Source: CBDCGV01 sp965216955
Lineage (GTDB): Bacteria > Bacteroidota > Bacteroidia > Chitinophagales > JADIYW01
Length of the DNA: 64,000 nucleotides
Reading direction: 5' to 3'
Assembly: GCA_965216955.1 (NCBI GenBank)
Contig: CBDCGV010000008.1
Location: 62,001-126,000 of the forward strand
Shown piece by piece: positions 51,646 to 61,800 of this stretch. Each line of letters begins with the position of its first letter. Position 1 is the stretch's first letter. Below the pieces are notes generated by a model that was not told where the DNA came from, did not search any database, and saw nothing but the letters and a program-made list of their open reading frames with translations. Position numbers and translations under genes: made by a program.

Positions 51646-53205
51646 ATGCCAATAAGAATGGAAGAAGACGCTAATCAAAATAAGCGTGGAGATAATTACC
51701 CTCAAGATAATAATCCTAGACGCCCATCTACAGGAGGTGGAGGGCTAACATCGTTGCTCCCTTTACTTTTAAGCGTATTGTTTAAAAGACCTAAAATGGC
51801 CATGCTTTTAATAGTTGCAGCTGCATTATTTTATTTCCTTGGAGGAGGAAGCCTTTTTAGTAGTAATGAAGGGAACATTGATATAGAACAACTTTTTGGT
51901 ACGGGATTAAATATGGATCAAAAAGTCTATGATAAAGCATTGGTGTACGAAGCTCTAGCTGACAATGCGAAGAATCCAATGCCAGAGCGCATATCACTTG
52001 AGAAGTTTTGCCCTGTAAGGTTAAATCAAGGAAGACAAGGATCGTGTGTTGGGTGGGCTAGCTCTTATGCTGCGCGGACTATTTTGCATTCAAGAGCCAC
52101 AGGTATCAATCCTAATAGAACTGCTTTTAGTCCTTCATATTTATATAATCAAATTGCTTTAAAAGGATGCCAAGGGGCATATTTGCACAATGCGATGGAA
52201 ACAATGAAGCAACGAGGTGTTTTGCCGTTTTCCCAGTTCGCTTACGATGAGCGTAGATGTAATGTGTTGCCCGATCAAATGCAGGCAAGAAATGCTATAG
52301 AATATAGAACTAGAGGGTTTAATAGACTTTCTAAAAATGGAAATAATTATAAAACAGACTTATTGGCAATTAAACAAAATCTTGCACAGGGAGCACCCGT
52401 TGTTATTGGAATGATGGTAGGAGGAAGTTTTTTCAATGGGATGAGAGGACGAGATACATGGATTCCAACGCAAAGAGATTACAATCAATCGGGTTTTGGA
52501 GGGCATGCCATGTGTGTAATTGGTTATGATGATTATAAAGCTGGTGGAGCTTTTCAAATTATGAATAGTTGGGGAGAAGAATGGGGAGATGAAGGAATAG
52601 CTTGGGTTCGGTATAAAGATTTTGAATATTTCGTGAAAGAGGCTTATGGGCTATTCCCAATGGGAGATGCCAATAGAGTGCAGACTGCCGAGTATAAAGT
52701 AAATTTTGGATTAATTAATACTGTATCAGGAAGAAATTTATCAATGGTCAAGAAAGGAGAAACGGTTTTTGGGTCACAAACACCAATTAAAAAGGGAGAT
52801 AAATTTAAGGTAGAAGTGACCAATAGTGTAGAATGCTACACCTATATTTTTGGAATGGAGACCGATGGATCAAGCTATGTATTATTTCCATATACAAAAA
52901 AGCACTCTCCTTATTGTGGTATTACAGGTACTAGAGTTTTTCCGAGAGATCATTCGTTAGTAGCAGATAATATCGGTAATAGAGATTATATAGCCGTTGT
53001 ATTTACAAAAGACCCAATTGATTACAACGCATTAAATGCTGCACTAAGCAAAAACAAACAAGTAAGTTATGCGCAAAGATTGCAATACGCCTTGGGAAAT
53101 CCCTCTTTAAATAATGTTCGCTTTACCACAGGAAATACAATAGGTTTTAGTACCGCTTCGAAAAAAGAGGCTATTGGATTTGTTATCGAGATTGATAAAA
53201 ACTAA
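51646..53205 (+). CDS. Membrane-anchored papain-family (C1A) cysteine protease with a C-terminal DUF4384-like domain
   Basis: 519 residues. A disordered N-terminus (about 1-45) and a hydrophobic segment (about 46-67, AMLLIVAAALFYFLGGG) predict membrane anchoring. The papain domain (about 115-345) keeps all catalytic residues: Gln in NQGRQGSC, Cys134, His287 in GGHAMCVIGYDD and Asn307 in MNSWGEEWGDEG. No pro-peptide typical of cathepsins is obvious. The last 160 residues resemble DUF4384 (VKKGDKFKVEVTNSVECYTY, YVLFPYTKKHSPYC), a beta domain often attached to caspase-like or signalling proteins. The target is unknown. Confidence 0.85.
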   Translation: MPIRMEEDANQNKRGDNYPQDNNPRRPSTGGGGLTSLLPLLLSVLFKRPKMAMLLIVAAALFYFLGGGSLFSSNEGNIDIEQLFGTGLNMDQKVYDKALVYEALADNAKNPMPERISLEKFCPVRLNQGRQGSCVGWASSYAARTILHSRATGINPNRTAFSPSYLYNQIALKGCQGAYLHNAMETMKQRGVLPFSQFAYDERRCNVLPDQMQARNAIEYRTRGFNRLSKNGNNYKTDLLAIKQNLAQGAPVVIGMMVGGSFFNGMRGRDTWIPTQRDYNQSGFGGHAMCVIGYDDYKAGGAFQIMNSWGEEWGDEGIAWVRYKDFEYFVKEAYGLFPMGDANRVQTAEYKVNFGLINTVSGRNLSMVKKGETVFGSQTPIKKGDKFKVEVTNSVECYTYIFGMETDGSSYVLFPYTKKHSPYCGITGTRVFPRDHSLVADNIGNRDYIAVVFTKDPIDYNALNAALSKNKQVSYAQRLQYALGNPSLNNVRFTTGNTIGFSTASKKEAIGFVIEIDKN

Positions 53206-53284
53206 TTCATAGATCTTTCAAACAAATATCATGGGCAACCAAGAAGTAGTGATTTTATTAATAGAATGAAAGACTCAAAGATTT

Positions 53285-54544
53285 TTATTCCATCAAAGCC
53301 TGATAGGTCGTTGCCCTTTTTTGTTCAATTATAATAGAATGACCATTGGTAAGCTTAGAGATACTCTCGTCGTTATAATGCCGAATGGTTAATAGTGTAA
53401 GATCCTTATCCACCTTTACATTAAAATATGGTTCCAAGTCTTTTGTAATGGCTTCTAATTTTTCAGGAATATTGTTAATGCAGGCCTGAAACAAAATCGC
53501 TGCATTTTGCATCAAGTTAATCTTTAGATTTACTTTAGAAAAAGCCCTTAAAATCTTGCTCATTACGTATTCTTCAATAAACGAAAAATCTTTGGTATGC
53601 AAACTAATTAGAGCTTGATCTTTTTTAAGTACCCTAACAGGCGGATAACTTATTGCATGCTGAGGATCATATATTTTTGTGCCATTTCCATCAGGATTGA
53701 TAAATGATTTTACCAATAAAGGTATTTTTTTGTTTTGGAGAGGTTTAATTGTTTTGGGATGAATTACTTGAGCTCCATAATAGGTCATCTCAACCGCTTC
53801 ATTATAGGATAATTCTTCCATTAAAACGGCGTCAGCATAAATTCTAGGATCACCATTTAAAACTCCTGGAACGTCTTTCCATATACTCTGGTCTTTTGCA
53901 TCAAGGGCATTGGCGAAAATTGCTGCTGTAAAATCCGAGCCTTCACGTCCTAAAGTAGTGGTTACATTTTCAGAGGTACACCCTAAAAAGCCCTGTGTCA
54001 CCACAATAGAATCTTTTAGTAAAGGTGTAACAGCTTTGTTTATTAAAACAGGGGTTTGTTCCCAATCAATCTTTGCTTCTCGGTAGGTGTCATCCGTTTT
54101 TACAACATCCCTAACATCTAACCAAGTACTTTTAACGCCTTGTTCGTTTAAGTAAGCATTGACGATAGTCGTAGAAAGCAATTCTCCTAGTGAGACAATT
54201 TGGTCATATACATAGTTAAAAGTTTCTAGCCTTTCTTCTTCCAACTGCCATTCAACTTCAACAAATAAATTTTGTAATAAGTCAAAAACTTGATGCTGTT
54301 CTTCCTTAAATAATGTTTTGCAAATATTAATATGGTGGTCTCTAATTTTGTTTAGCAGCTCTTTAGGATCTTCCGTTTTATGATAATAGGCATATACCAC
54401 TTCTTCCAAGGCATTGGTGGTTTTTCCAGAAGCCGATATAACAATAACTAATTGTTCTTCTTTAAATTTATGAATGATGCTGCAGACATTTTTGATAGAA
54501 TCTGCATCTTTAATGGAAGCGCCTCCAAACTTAAATACCCTCAT
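53285..54544 (-). CDS. Aspartate kinase, monofunctional
   Basis: 419 residues. The kinase domain begins MRVFKFGGASIKDADSI; VVISASGKTTNALEEVV, TTLGREGSDFTAAIFANAL, WKDVPGVLNGDPRI and GAQVIHPKTIKPL follow. The last 120 residues are ACT-like (about 315-419) and probably give feedback control. It commits aspartate to the lysine/mDAP, threonine and methionine pathways; mDAP feeds MurE. A -7 promoter element lies 27 nt upstream. Confidence 0.94.
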   Translation of the reverse strand: MRVFKFGGASIKDADSIKNVCSIIHKFKEEQLVIVISASGKTTNALEEVVYAYYHKTEDPKELLNKIRDHHINICKTLFKEEQHQVFDLLQNLFVEVEWQLEEERLETFNYVYDQIVSLGELLSTTIVNAYLNEQGVKSTWLDVRDVVKTDDTYREAKIDWEQTPVLINKAVTPLLKDSIVVTQGFLGCTSENVTTTLGREGSDFTAAIFANALDAKDQSIWKDVPGVLNGDPRIYADAVLMEELSYNEAVEMTYYGAQVIHPKTIKPLQNKKIPLLVKSFINPDGNGTKIYDPQHAISYPPVRVLKKDQALISLHTKDFSFIEEYVMSKILRAFSKVNLKINLMQNAAILFQACINNIPEKLEAITKDLEPYFNVKVDKDLTLLTIRHYNDESISKLTNGHSIIIEQKRATTYQALME

Positions 54545-54570
54545 TACTATGCTTAATTTATTTTAATCGG

Positions 54571-54578
54571 CAAATATA
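54571..54578 (-). promoter_or_regulatory. Bacteroidota -7 promoter element (TATATTTG) for aspartate kinase
   Basis: On the minus strand TATATTTG matches TAnnTTTG, 26 nt before the ATG at 54544. No convincing -33 element at the expected distance. Confidence 0.4.
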
Positions 54579-54712
54579 AATTAAACAACTTATACAGTGT
54601 GTGTTGGGGGAACTAAAAATGATTGATAAATGCATCTCTTAAAATATATTTCATAAATACTTTTTTTTAAAAAATTAAATTCAAGCATATTTGTCTTCTA
54701 ATAAGCGAGTAA

Positions 54713-55738
54713 ATGGATAACAAGATCATAACGCTGGACGAATTTATTGTTGATTCACAAAAGGATTTTCCATTCGCTACGGGCGAATTGTCAGGATTGT
54801 TGCGAGACATAGGAGTCGCCGCTAAAATTGTTAATAGAGAAGTTAATAAAGCAGGGTTAGTTGATATTTTGGGAGAGGCGGGCTCTACAAATGTTCAAGG
54901 AGAAACAGTTCAGAAATTAGACGAATATGCTAATGACGTTTTAATCAAGTGCCTGAAAACCAGCGGAGAATGTTGTGGTATAGCTTCTGAGGAGGAAACC
55001 AGTTTTTTAAGCTTTGACCCTTCAAAGAAAAATGAAAATGCTAAATATGTAGTGCTTTTTGACCCCTTAGATGGCTCTTCAAACATAGATGTAAATGTTT
55101 CTATAGGAACTATTTTTTCAATTTTAAGAAGAAAGTCTGATACAGGAAATCCGTGTAACCTAGACGACTTTCTTCAAAAAGGGGTAGATCAAGTAGCTGC
55201 GGGTTATGTTATTTATGGATCTTCTACGATGTTAGTATATACTACTGGGAAAGGAGTTAATGGGTTCACGCTTGACCCATCAATAGGGGAGTTTTGCCTT
55301 TCACATCCTGACATCATTACGCCTGTTAAAGCATCAACCTATTCTATTAATCAGGGATATTATAATAACTTCAGTGAGGATGTTAAGCGCTATGTAGATT
55401 ATTGCTTAGACACAAGAAAATTTAAATCGAAGCCTTATAAACTCAGATACATTGGGTCAATGGTAGCTGATTTTCATAGGAATTTAATAAAAGGGGGAGT
55501 GTTTGTATATCCTGCAACAAAGGATGCGCCTAAAGGCAAGCTTAGATTAATGTATGAGTGTAATCCATTGGCACTAATTGCAGAGCAGGCAGGAGGAGAA
55601 GCAACTGATGGAGAAAGACGAATATTAGATATAGTACCTACGGAATTACATCAAAGAACACCGATCATTATAGGTTCTAAAGCAATGGTTGAACAAGCAG
55701 TAAAAATCATGAATGGCACTTTTGTAGAATCTTATTAG
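54713..55738 (+). CDS. fbp: Fructose-1,6-bisphosphatase, class I
   Basis: 341 residues. Metal and substrate motifs are IASEEETSF, VVLFDPLDGSSNIDVNVSIG, SMVADFHRNLIKGG and GKLRLMYECNPLALIAEQAGG (split motifs), all class I FBPase. It dephosphorylates fructose-1,6-bisphosphate and controls gluconeogenesis, in line with growth on acetate suggested by the acs module. It is divergent from aspartate kinase across a 168-bp gap. Confidence 0.97.
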   Translation: MDNKIITLDEFIVDSQKDFPFATGELSGLLRDIGVAAKIVNREVNKAGLVDILGEAGSTNVQGETVQKLDEYANDVLIKCLKTSGECCGIASEEETSFLSFDPSKKNENAKYVVLFDPLDGSSNIDVNVSIGTIFSILRRKSDTGNPCNLDDFLQKGVDQVAAGYVIYGSSTMLVYTTGKGVNGFTLDPSIGEFCLSHPDIITPVKASTYSINQGYYNNFSEDVKRYVDYCLDTRKFKSKPYKLRYIGSMVADFHRNLIKGGVFVYPATKDAPKGKLRLMYECNPLALIAEQAGGEATDGERRILDIVPTELHQRTPIIIGSKAMVEQAVKIMNGTFVESY

Positions 55739-55878
55739 ATAGACAAAATTAGGCTGAGTCGTTTAATCTGAGTTCAAAGTGCTTTTAGAAGCTATAATTC
55801 AGCAGTTAATCAATAATAAATTGTCAAAAAAACATTATATTCATGTTAATTGATATACGTTAACTAAATTCAAAAACA

Positions 55879-56250
55879 ATGAATACAAATAAACTCATCT
55901 ACTGGCTATCCACTGGCATATTAAGTGGATTTATGATTATTTCAGCAATTGGCTATTTTTTACATACAGAAAAAATTGAAGCAGTCTTTTCTAGGCTAGG
56001 GTATCCAACACAATTGATCTATCCCTTAGCAATATTTATGGTCATTGGTGCGCTAATTTTATTGCTAACAAAAAATACGTTTATTAAAGAATTGACTTAC
56101 GCTGGATTCTTTTTTAATTACATGTTGGCAATAAGTGCACATATTATTGCGGATTACGGTTCTATGGCGCCAGCACTTGGTTCTATAGCACTACTTATAA
56201 TATCTTATATCTTTGACAAAATTTTATTTAAATCGAAAATAAATTATTAA
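55879..56250 (+). CDS. DoxX-like small membrane protein
   Basis: 123 residues with four transmembrane helices. The N-terminal YWLSTGILSGFMIISAIGYF and the pattern LGYPTQLIYPLAIFMVIGAL followed by LTYAGFFFNYMLAISAH fit the DoxX-like family seen in Bacteroidota. The function is unknown; members are linked to redox or quinone metabolism. It precedes the secreted enzyme gene by 11 bp, so co-transcription is possible. Confidence 0.85.
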   Translation: MNTNKLIYWLSTGILSGFMIISAIGYFLHTEKIEAVFSRLGYPTQLIYPLAIFMVIGALILLLTKNTFIKELTYAGFFFNYMLAISAHIIADYGSMAPALGSIALLIISYIFDKILFKSKINY

Positions 56251-56261
56251 CTATTTAATTC

Positions 56262-58661
56262 ATGCGTCTTTTTACATTCTTTATATGCTTAATATCTAGC
56301 ATAGGACTTTCTTATACCCAAGACGCGAATAGTTTTGTTCTCTTCGGAAATCATACAGATCTTACGTTAACTACAGAATATAGAGTAAGCGGAGACGAAG
56401 ATATGGTTACGACAGGAGTGGATGAAATTTATCCTTGGGAGAATGCACATTATCACGATTTAGGAAATAGAGTAGTAACCACTATTTTAAATGTTGTATT
56501 TAACTTGGATGTAGATCATAAGGAAAAACCATTTTTAGTAAAGTCTAATCGATTCTCATTTTCTGGGAATAAAAACTATAGTGTTGAAATTGATATTAAA
56601 AAAGGAGATCAACTGCTTTTCACCATTCTTTTTGATTTTATTGATTATCCCAATCGATTAGATAATCCAACGAATTATAATGTTAAATATCCAGATGGTA
56701 CATTGGATGTGAGCGCTCCATATTCATTATTGAGTGAACAGCAGAATAGTCCTCATCAAGCGACTAGAGAAATAATGATTAACGGTGTATCCCATAAGTT
56801 AGTTTATGGAACCTTTCATGATGCCATTGATCCTACCAACAATGTACTTTTTTCTCTAAGTGAAACAAATCCGGTTTCGCTTCATTATGATCCTCCTGCC
56901 TCAGAAGTTAACGATCCTACCGTGTTAAATGTGCTTACTTATAACATAGGGCTCTTAATGCCGGCAGGATCTAATGATCAAGAGGAGAGGGAAAGAGTGA
57001 AGGTAATCCATGAAGTTATTCCTAAAAATATGGATATCATTATTTGGCAGGAAATGTTTGAGACAGCATTTTTATTTCAAATTTATAATAACCTTAAAGA
57101 TCATTATCCGTATAGGTCAGGCTTTACGCATAATGAAGCAACCATCCCGGGCCTAACAAAAAATGGAGGAGTCTTTTTTATGAGTAAGCACCCTATAATT
57201 GATGAAAAAGATTTTTCTTATTTAGATGACGCAGGAATAGAAGCTTCTGGAGAAAGTGTTTTAGCAGATAAGGGCGTTAAGTATGTTAAAGTGAATAAAG
57301 AGGGACAAATTATTCATGCCTTTGGAACACATACTAGTGGTCAGGCCATTGAAAATGATGCAATGGGAAGATGGATGAAAGAAATCGCTCCTTCAAATTA
57401 TGATGAGATTACCATCATGGGTGGCGATATGAATACGAGTTTTACCGGAAGAAGCTATTATAGAATGCTGGATTCTCTAGGAGCATTAGAACCCACTTAT
57501 AACAGTTTAAAAGGGAATCAATTACAAACAAGAGGGACTACTTGGGGATTTAACCATTATGGCGGAGGTAGAGAGGATAATGGAAACCTAATTGATTATG
57601 TTTTTACTTCAGAATATTTCAAATTCCCAACTGTTTATTTTAATGAAACACAGGTATATCGATATAATGGTTTAAGTAGAGATGCTTGGGGTATTTTTGA
57701 TATGGGAGATCATCAACCAGTATATGCAAGATTCGAGTTCCCTACTTCCAATATCTCTTCTTCAGATACCGTAATATGTCCAGGCGATCCTTTGTCTATT
57801 TCAGCTTCCACATCCTTGACAGATTATACTGCTCAGTGGTTTAAGGATGATACAGAATTGATTGGAGAAACGGGATTAACCTATTCTAAAACAGCAATTA
57901 CCGAAGAGGATTATGGAGCATATAAAGTTGAAATCTATTACAATTATTTTCCAGATATCGCTACGAATAGTAGGGTAGTAGAGGATACACTTCGTCCAAT
58001 TAGAGATTCCATTGCAAAATATGAATTTATACAAGACATTTGCTTTAACTCTAGGACTATGCAAATGGATTCGTCATGTCGAGATTCAATTCTAGGTATT
58101 TTTAATAATCCTGATTCCGTCACGGTTTATGAAGTATGCTTTGATTCTGCAACCATGCAAATTGATCCTTCCTGTGAAGATTCTATTATAGGGATTCTCA
58201 ATAATCCTGATTCTTTTCGCATATACAATAATTGCTTTGATACCGTAACCTTGCAATTAGACTTAGCGTGTAGAGATTCAATACTTGCTGAAATAGCTGC
58301 TGATACCTTTGGTGTATACTATGCCCCTGGGCTAAAAAAAGGAAAGCTGGTTGAAACCATTACAATAAATCCCGATCAGGTATTATGTCCCTTTGTTACA
58401 AATATTATAGAAACAAAGTTTGGTACTATCAATATTTATCCTAATCCGGTAGGCGATGAGCTTTTCATTAATCTTGATAATAGTAAGGCCTCTAATAAAG
58501 AGGTAAGTATTCTAATATATACTGCAACAGCTGAAATTATTTATTCGAATAAAATTAAACGCTCAGAAATCATTGATGTAAGTAATTGGCCTAGTGGAAT
58601 TTATTTTATGAAAGTAGAATTTGATGGAGGTTATTCATCCGTTAGGTTTGTTAAGGATTAA
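56262..58661 (+). CDS. Secreted endonuclease/exonuclease/phosphatase-fold enzyme (sphingomyelinase-like) with T9SS sorting domain
   Basis: 799 residues. Signal peptide MRLFTFFICLISSIGLSYTQ. A beta-rich region (about 20-215) follows. The endonuclease/exonuclease/phosphatase domain spans about 220-490: LNVLTYNIGLL, IIWQEMFE, FGTHTSGQ, MGGDMNTSF, NLIDYVFTS and MGDHQPVYARF hold the metal ligands and catalytic His. An Ig-like region (about 495-580), three 32-residue Cys repeats (594-689) and a type A T9SS sorting domain (about 722-799, NIYPNPVGDELFI, ending VRFVKD) complete it. Bacterial neutral sphingomyelinases have this core; the substrate could equally be another phosphodiester or DNA. Confidence 0.88.
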   Translation: MRLFTFFICLISSIGLSYTQDANSFVLFGNHTDLTLTTEYRVSGDEDMVTTGVDEIYPWENAHYHDLGNRVVTTILNVVFNLDVDHKEKPFLVKSNRFSFSGNKNYSVEIDIKKGDQLLFTILFDFIDYPNRLDNPTNYNVKYPDGTLDVSAPYSLLSEQQNSPHQATREIMINGVSHKLVYGTFHDAIDPTNNVLFSLSETNPVSLHYDPPASEVNDPTVLNVLTYNIGLLMPAGSNDQEERERVKVIHEVIPKNMDIIIWQEMFETAFLFQIYNNLKDHYPYRSGFTHNEATIPGLTKNGGVFFMSKHPIIDEKDFSYLDDAGIEASGESVLADKGVKYVKVNKEGQIIHAFGTHTSGQAIENDAMGRWMKEIAPSNYDEITIMGGDMNTSFTGRSYYRMLDSLGALEPTYNSLKGNQLQTRGTTWGFNHYGGGREDNGNLIDYVFTSEYFKFPTVYFNETQVYRYNGLSRDAWGIFDMGDHQPVYARFEFPTSNISSSDTVICPGDPLSISASTSLTDYTAQWFKDDTELIGETGLTYSKTAITEEDYGAYKVEIYYNYFPDIATNSRVVEDTLRPIRDSIAKYEFIQDICFNSRTMQMDSSCRDSILGIFNNPDSVTVYEVCFDSATMQIDPSCEDSIIGILNNPDSFRIYNNCFDTVTLQLDLACRDSILAEIAADTFGVYYAPGLKKGKLVETITINPDQVLCPFVTNIIETKFGTINIYPNPVGDELFINLDNSKASNKEVSILIYTATAEIIYSNKIKRSEIIDVSNWPSGIYFMKVEFDGGYSSVRFVKD
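58041..58328 (+). repeat. Three tandem 96-bp in-frame repeats (32 residues each, two Cys)
   Basis: Units begin at 58041, 58137 and 58233, exactly 96 bp apart. Each starts CF(N/D) and has a second Cys after 11 residues: CFNSRTMQMDSSC, CFDSATMQIDPSC, CFDTVTLQLDLAC. The first two share NNPDS. The DNA has diverged more than the protein. They lie between the Ig-like region and the T9SS sorting domain of the secreted enzyme. Confidence 0.85.
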
Positions 58662-58853
58662 CTAAATAGTCTTTTTTTTAATGAGCTCATTAATTACGAT
58701 ATTTTGATTGATAGAAGTTGTTTTCTGTTAATTTGCGATTTATAAAATAATGTCTTTGTGTAAGAGGTTTGTTATTATTAATTTTTCTTGAGCACTTATC
58801 CAATGCAATTTTAAAGTTTATCAACCATACATTATCAATGTAATTAATATCTG

Positions 58854-58861
58854 TACTTTTG
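58854..58861 (+). promoter_or_regulatory. Bacteroidota -7 promoter element (TACTTTTG) for the giant surface protein
   Basis: TACTTTTG matches TAnnTTTG and is the same octamer as at 25281-25288. Transcription from about 58867 would lie 20 nt before the proposed CTG start at 58887. Confidence 0.45.
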
Positions 58862-58886
58862 TTCTAAAAAAAGAGTAGATAAACAT

Positions 58887-61800
58887 CTGAAAAAACTATT
58901 TCAAATATTGATTATAATGTCAATTAGTGTGAATCTTCTGAGTCAAGAATTTGGCCCACAACAAGTGATTACCACGAATATTGATGATGGAACATTTGTC
59001 TTTGCTAGTGACTTAGATGGTGATGGAGATATGGATATTCTATCGGCATCGAATGATGATAATAAAATAGCTTGGTATGAAAATGATGGTAGCGGTAACT
59101 TTGTTATGCAACAAGTAATTACTACAAATGCTATTTTGGGCACCTCCGTCTATGCCAGTGACTTAGATGGTGATGGAGATATGGATGTGTTATCGGCTTC
59201 CAGATCTGACAATAAAATTGCATGGTATGAGAATGATGGAAGTGGTGGTTTTAGTGCACAAAAGATAATTAGTGTAATTTCTGATGGAGCAAGATCTGTC
59301 TATGCCAGTGATTTAGATAATGATGGTGACATGGATGTGTTATCAGCTTCGAGTGATGATGATAAAATAGCTTGGTATGAAAATGATGGAAATGGTAACT
59401 TTAGCACTCAACAAGTGATTACTATAAATGCTGATTTTGCGGCCTGTGTTTATGCTAGTGACTTAGATGGCGATGGTAATATTGATGTCTTATCTGCTTC
59501 TCTAAGAGATAACAAAATAGCCTGGTATAAAAATGATGGTGGTGGTAGTTTTGGCGTTCAGCAAGTGATCACTACAAATACTAATGGTGCGGTTTCCGTT
59601 TATGCTTGTGACCTAAATGGTGATGGCGATGAGGATGTCCTGTCAGCTTCGATATCCGATGATAAAATAGCCTGGTATAAAAATGACGGTAGTGGTAACT
59701 TTGGCGTTCAGCAAGTGATCACTACAAATACTGATGGTGCACGGTCTGTCTATGCTAGTGATTTAGATAATGATGGTGATTTAGATGTATTGTCCGGGTC
59801 CTTATTTGACGATAAAATAGCCTGGTATGAAAATGACGGCAATGGAAACTTTAATGTTCAGCAAATAATTGCTACAACTGCTGATAGAGTAATATCTATT
59901 TATACTAGTGACTTAGATGGTGATGGTGATATGGATGTCTTGTCGGCTTCCTGGGATGATAATAAAATAGCATGGTATGAGAACCTAATGGGATTTAAAA
60001 TAAATGTAACTATCAATAACCATTCCTGTATTGGTACTTCTAATGGCTCTTTGCTTGTAGAATTATCTGGGTTACATGAAAGACCATATCATTATATTTG
60101 GTCAAGAGACGGTGGCGTCACAACAGGTTCAGGTACTTCTGAAAAAGATGTATTTACTATAAATAATTTAGCAGCTGGTATTTACGAAATAGAAGTTGTT
60201 GATGCTAATAGTGATATTGTAAAGCAAGATGGAATCATGCTCAATACCACACCCGGTAGTTCTTTTGAAATTGTGGATCTAACCACTACCAATACTAGTA
60301 AGGGTTTGAGTAACGGTGCTATTGAAGTAGTGGTAGATGGAGGGAGACCTAATTATACCTATTCTTGGTCAGGGCCTTCATCTGGGAATCAAACCCTTCC
60401 AACTCCAATTTTTACTATTCCAAATTTGAGTGCTGGAGATTATCAAATTATCGTGCAAGAAAGTGGAGGAGCTATTTCAAGTTATACGATTACGCTTCTC
60501 GATGAAGATGTATCTGGCAGTACTTGCAATGGACCGTTGGATATCGTTATCTTAAACGATGTTTCAGGCTCGGTTGATGCTATTGAGTATGTAGAGTCAA
60601 AACAGTTCTTTGTTGATTTCATCAATGCCCTAAATATTGGAAACAGTGTTGATGATGCAAGGGCAGCCATTGTAGAATGGTCAAGCACAGGCGAACAAAA
60701 TATTGTAACCCCATTAACCGGCAATAGAGCCATCCTGCAAAATTATAGCAATGCCAATCGGGTATATAACGGCGGCACTAACCCGCTTGATGCTTTAGAA
60801 TTTGGTAAAACATATCTAGAAAGCAATGGTAGACCAAATGTACCTAAAGTGCTGGTTTTGTCTACGGATGCTGCTTCCTTTCAGGTCAGCGGTTCTTTAA
60901 TCGCCTTAGCTGATCAATATAAAGCCTTGGGCTATCACATTGTCACTATTGCTTTTGACGATGCCTTCACCAATGGTTTTACCAACAATATTTTGCGCCA
61001 AACTGCATCGGTTGAAGGTTTGGTGTACGGAGCAGATACTTATTTTAATTTAACCAACGATCTGGCAGAAAAAATTATCAATCTCTATATTTGTCCGGTT
61101 GATCCCGGAAGTACGGCGACCGTGTTTTTGAGAAGAGACGGGAGACTTCAGATTGATGGGTATACGGTTAACGGTTCTTGCCCAAACCCTGACAATGTAG
61201 AAATTAATTTAACTGTAGAGGCTTTGCAGCAATTGTCCTTACCACCGGGTACACCCATTACCTTTTATTATAACAACCCGGCTATGTTTAGTGCTACTCC
61301 CATCTTAACCTATAATATTCCGTGTGCTGTTTCGGCAGGAAGTAGCGAAAATATAACCGTAACCCTTCCTGTAAATAATCCTGCAAACATATATGCTGTC
61401 TTAAATGATGATGGAAGTCAGTCACCGCCTTTACAATTACCTGTTACAGGTATAAAGGAGCTTACTTTTGTAAACAATATTGATAACATAGCTGTTTGCA
61501 CCGATCCAATTGCTACTGTGGTGGCAACAAAATATGTATTAAATAATAAACCCACTTGTAGTAATACCGTAATCTATACAGTAGATGTTTGTAACATAAG
61601 TAGCATTGATGCAACAGGCATACAAATTACCGATGACCCTCCTACGGGTTTTGTTTTAGAAAGTACAAATGTAAATTTAAACAATTGCTCTTCTGATAAT
61701 GGCACATATAATATTCCTGCCGGATGCTGTTTGTCTATCACTTATACTTATGATGCGAATGGTGCTTCCAATGGATTATATAAAAATCAAGGAGTTACCT

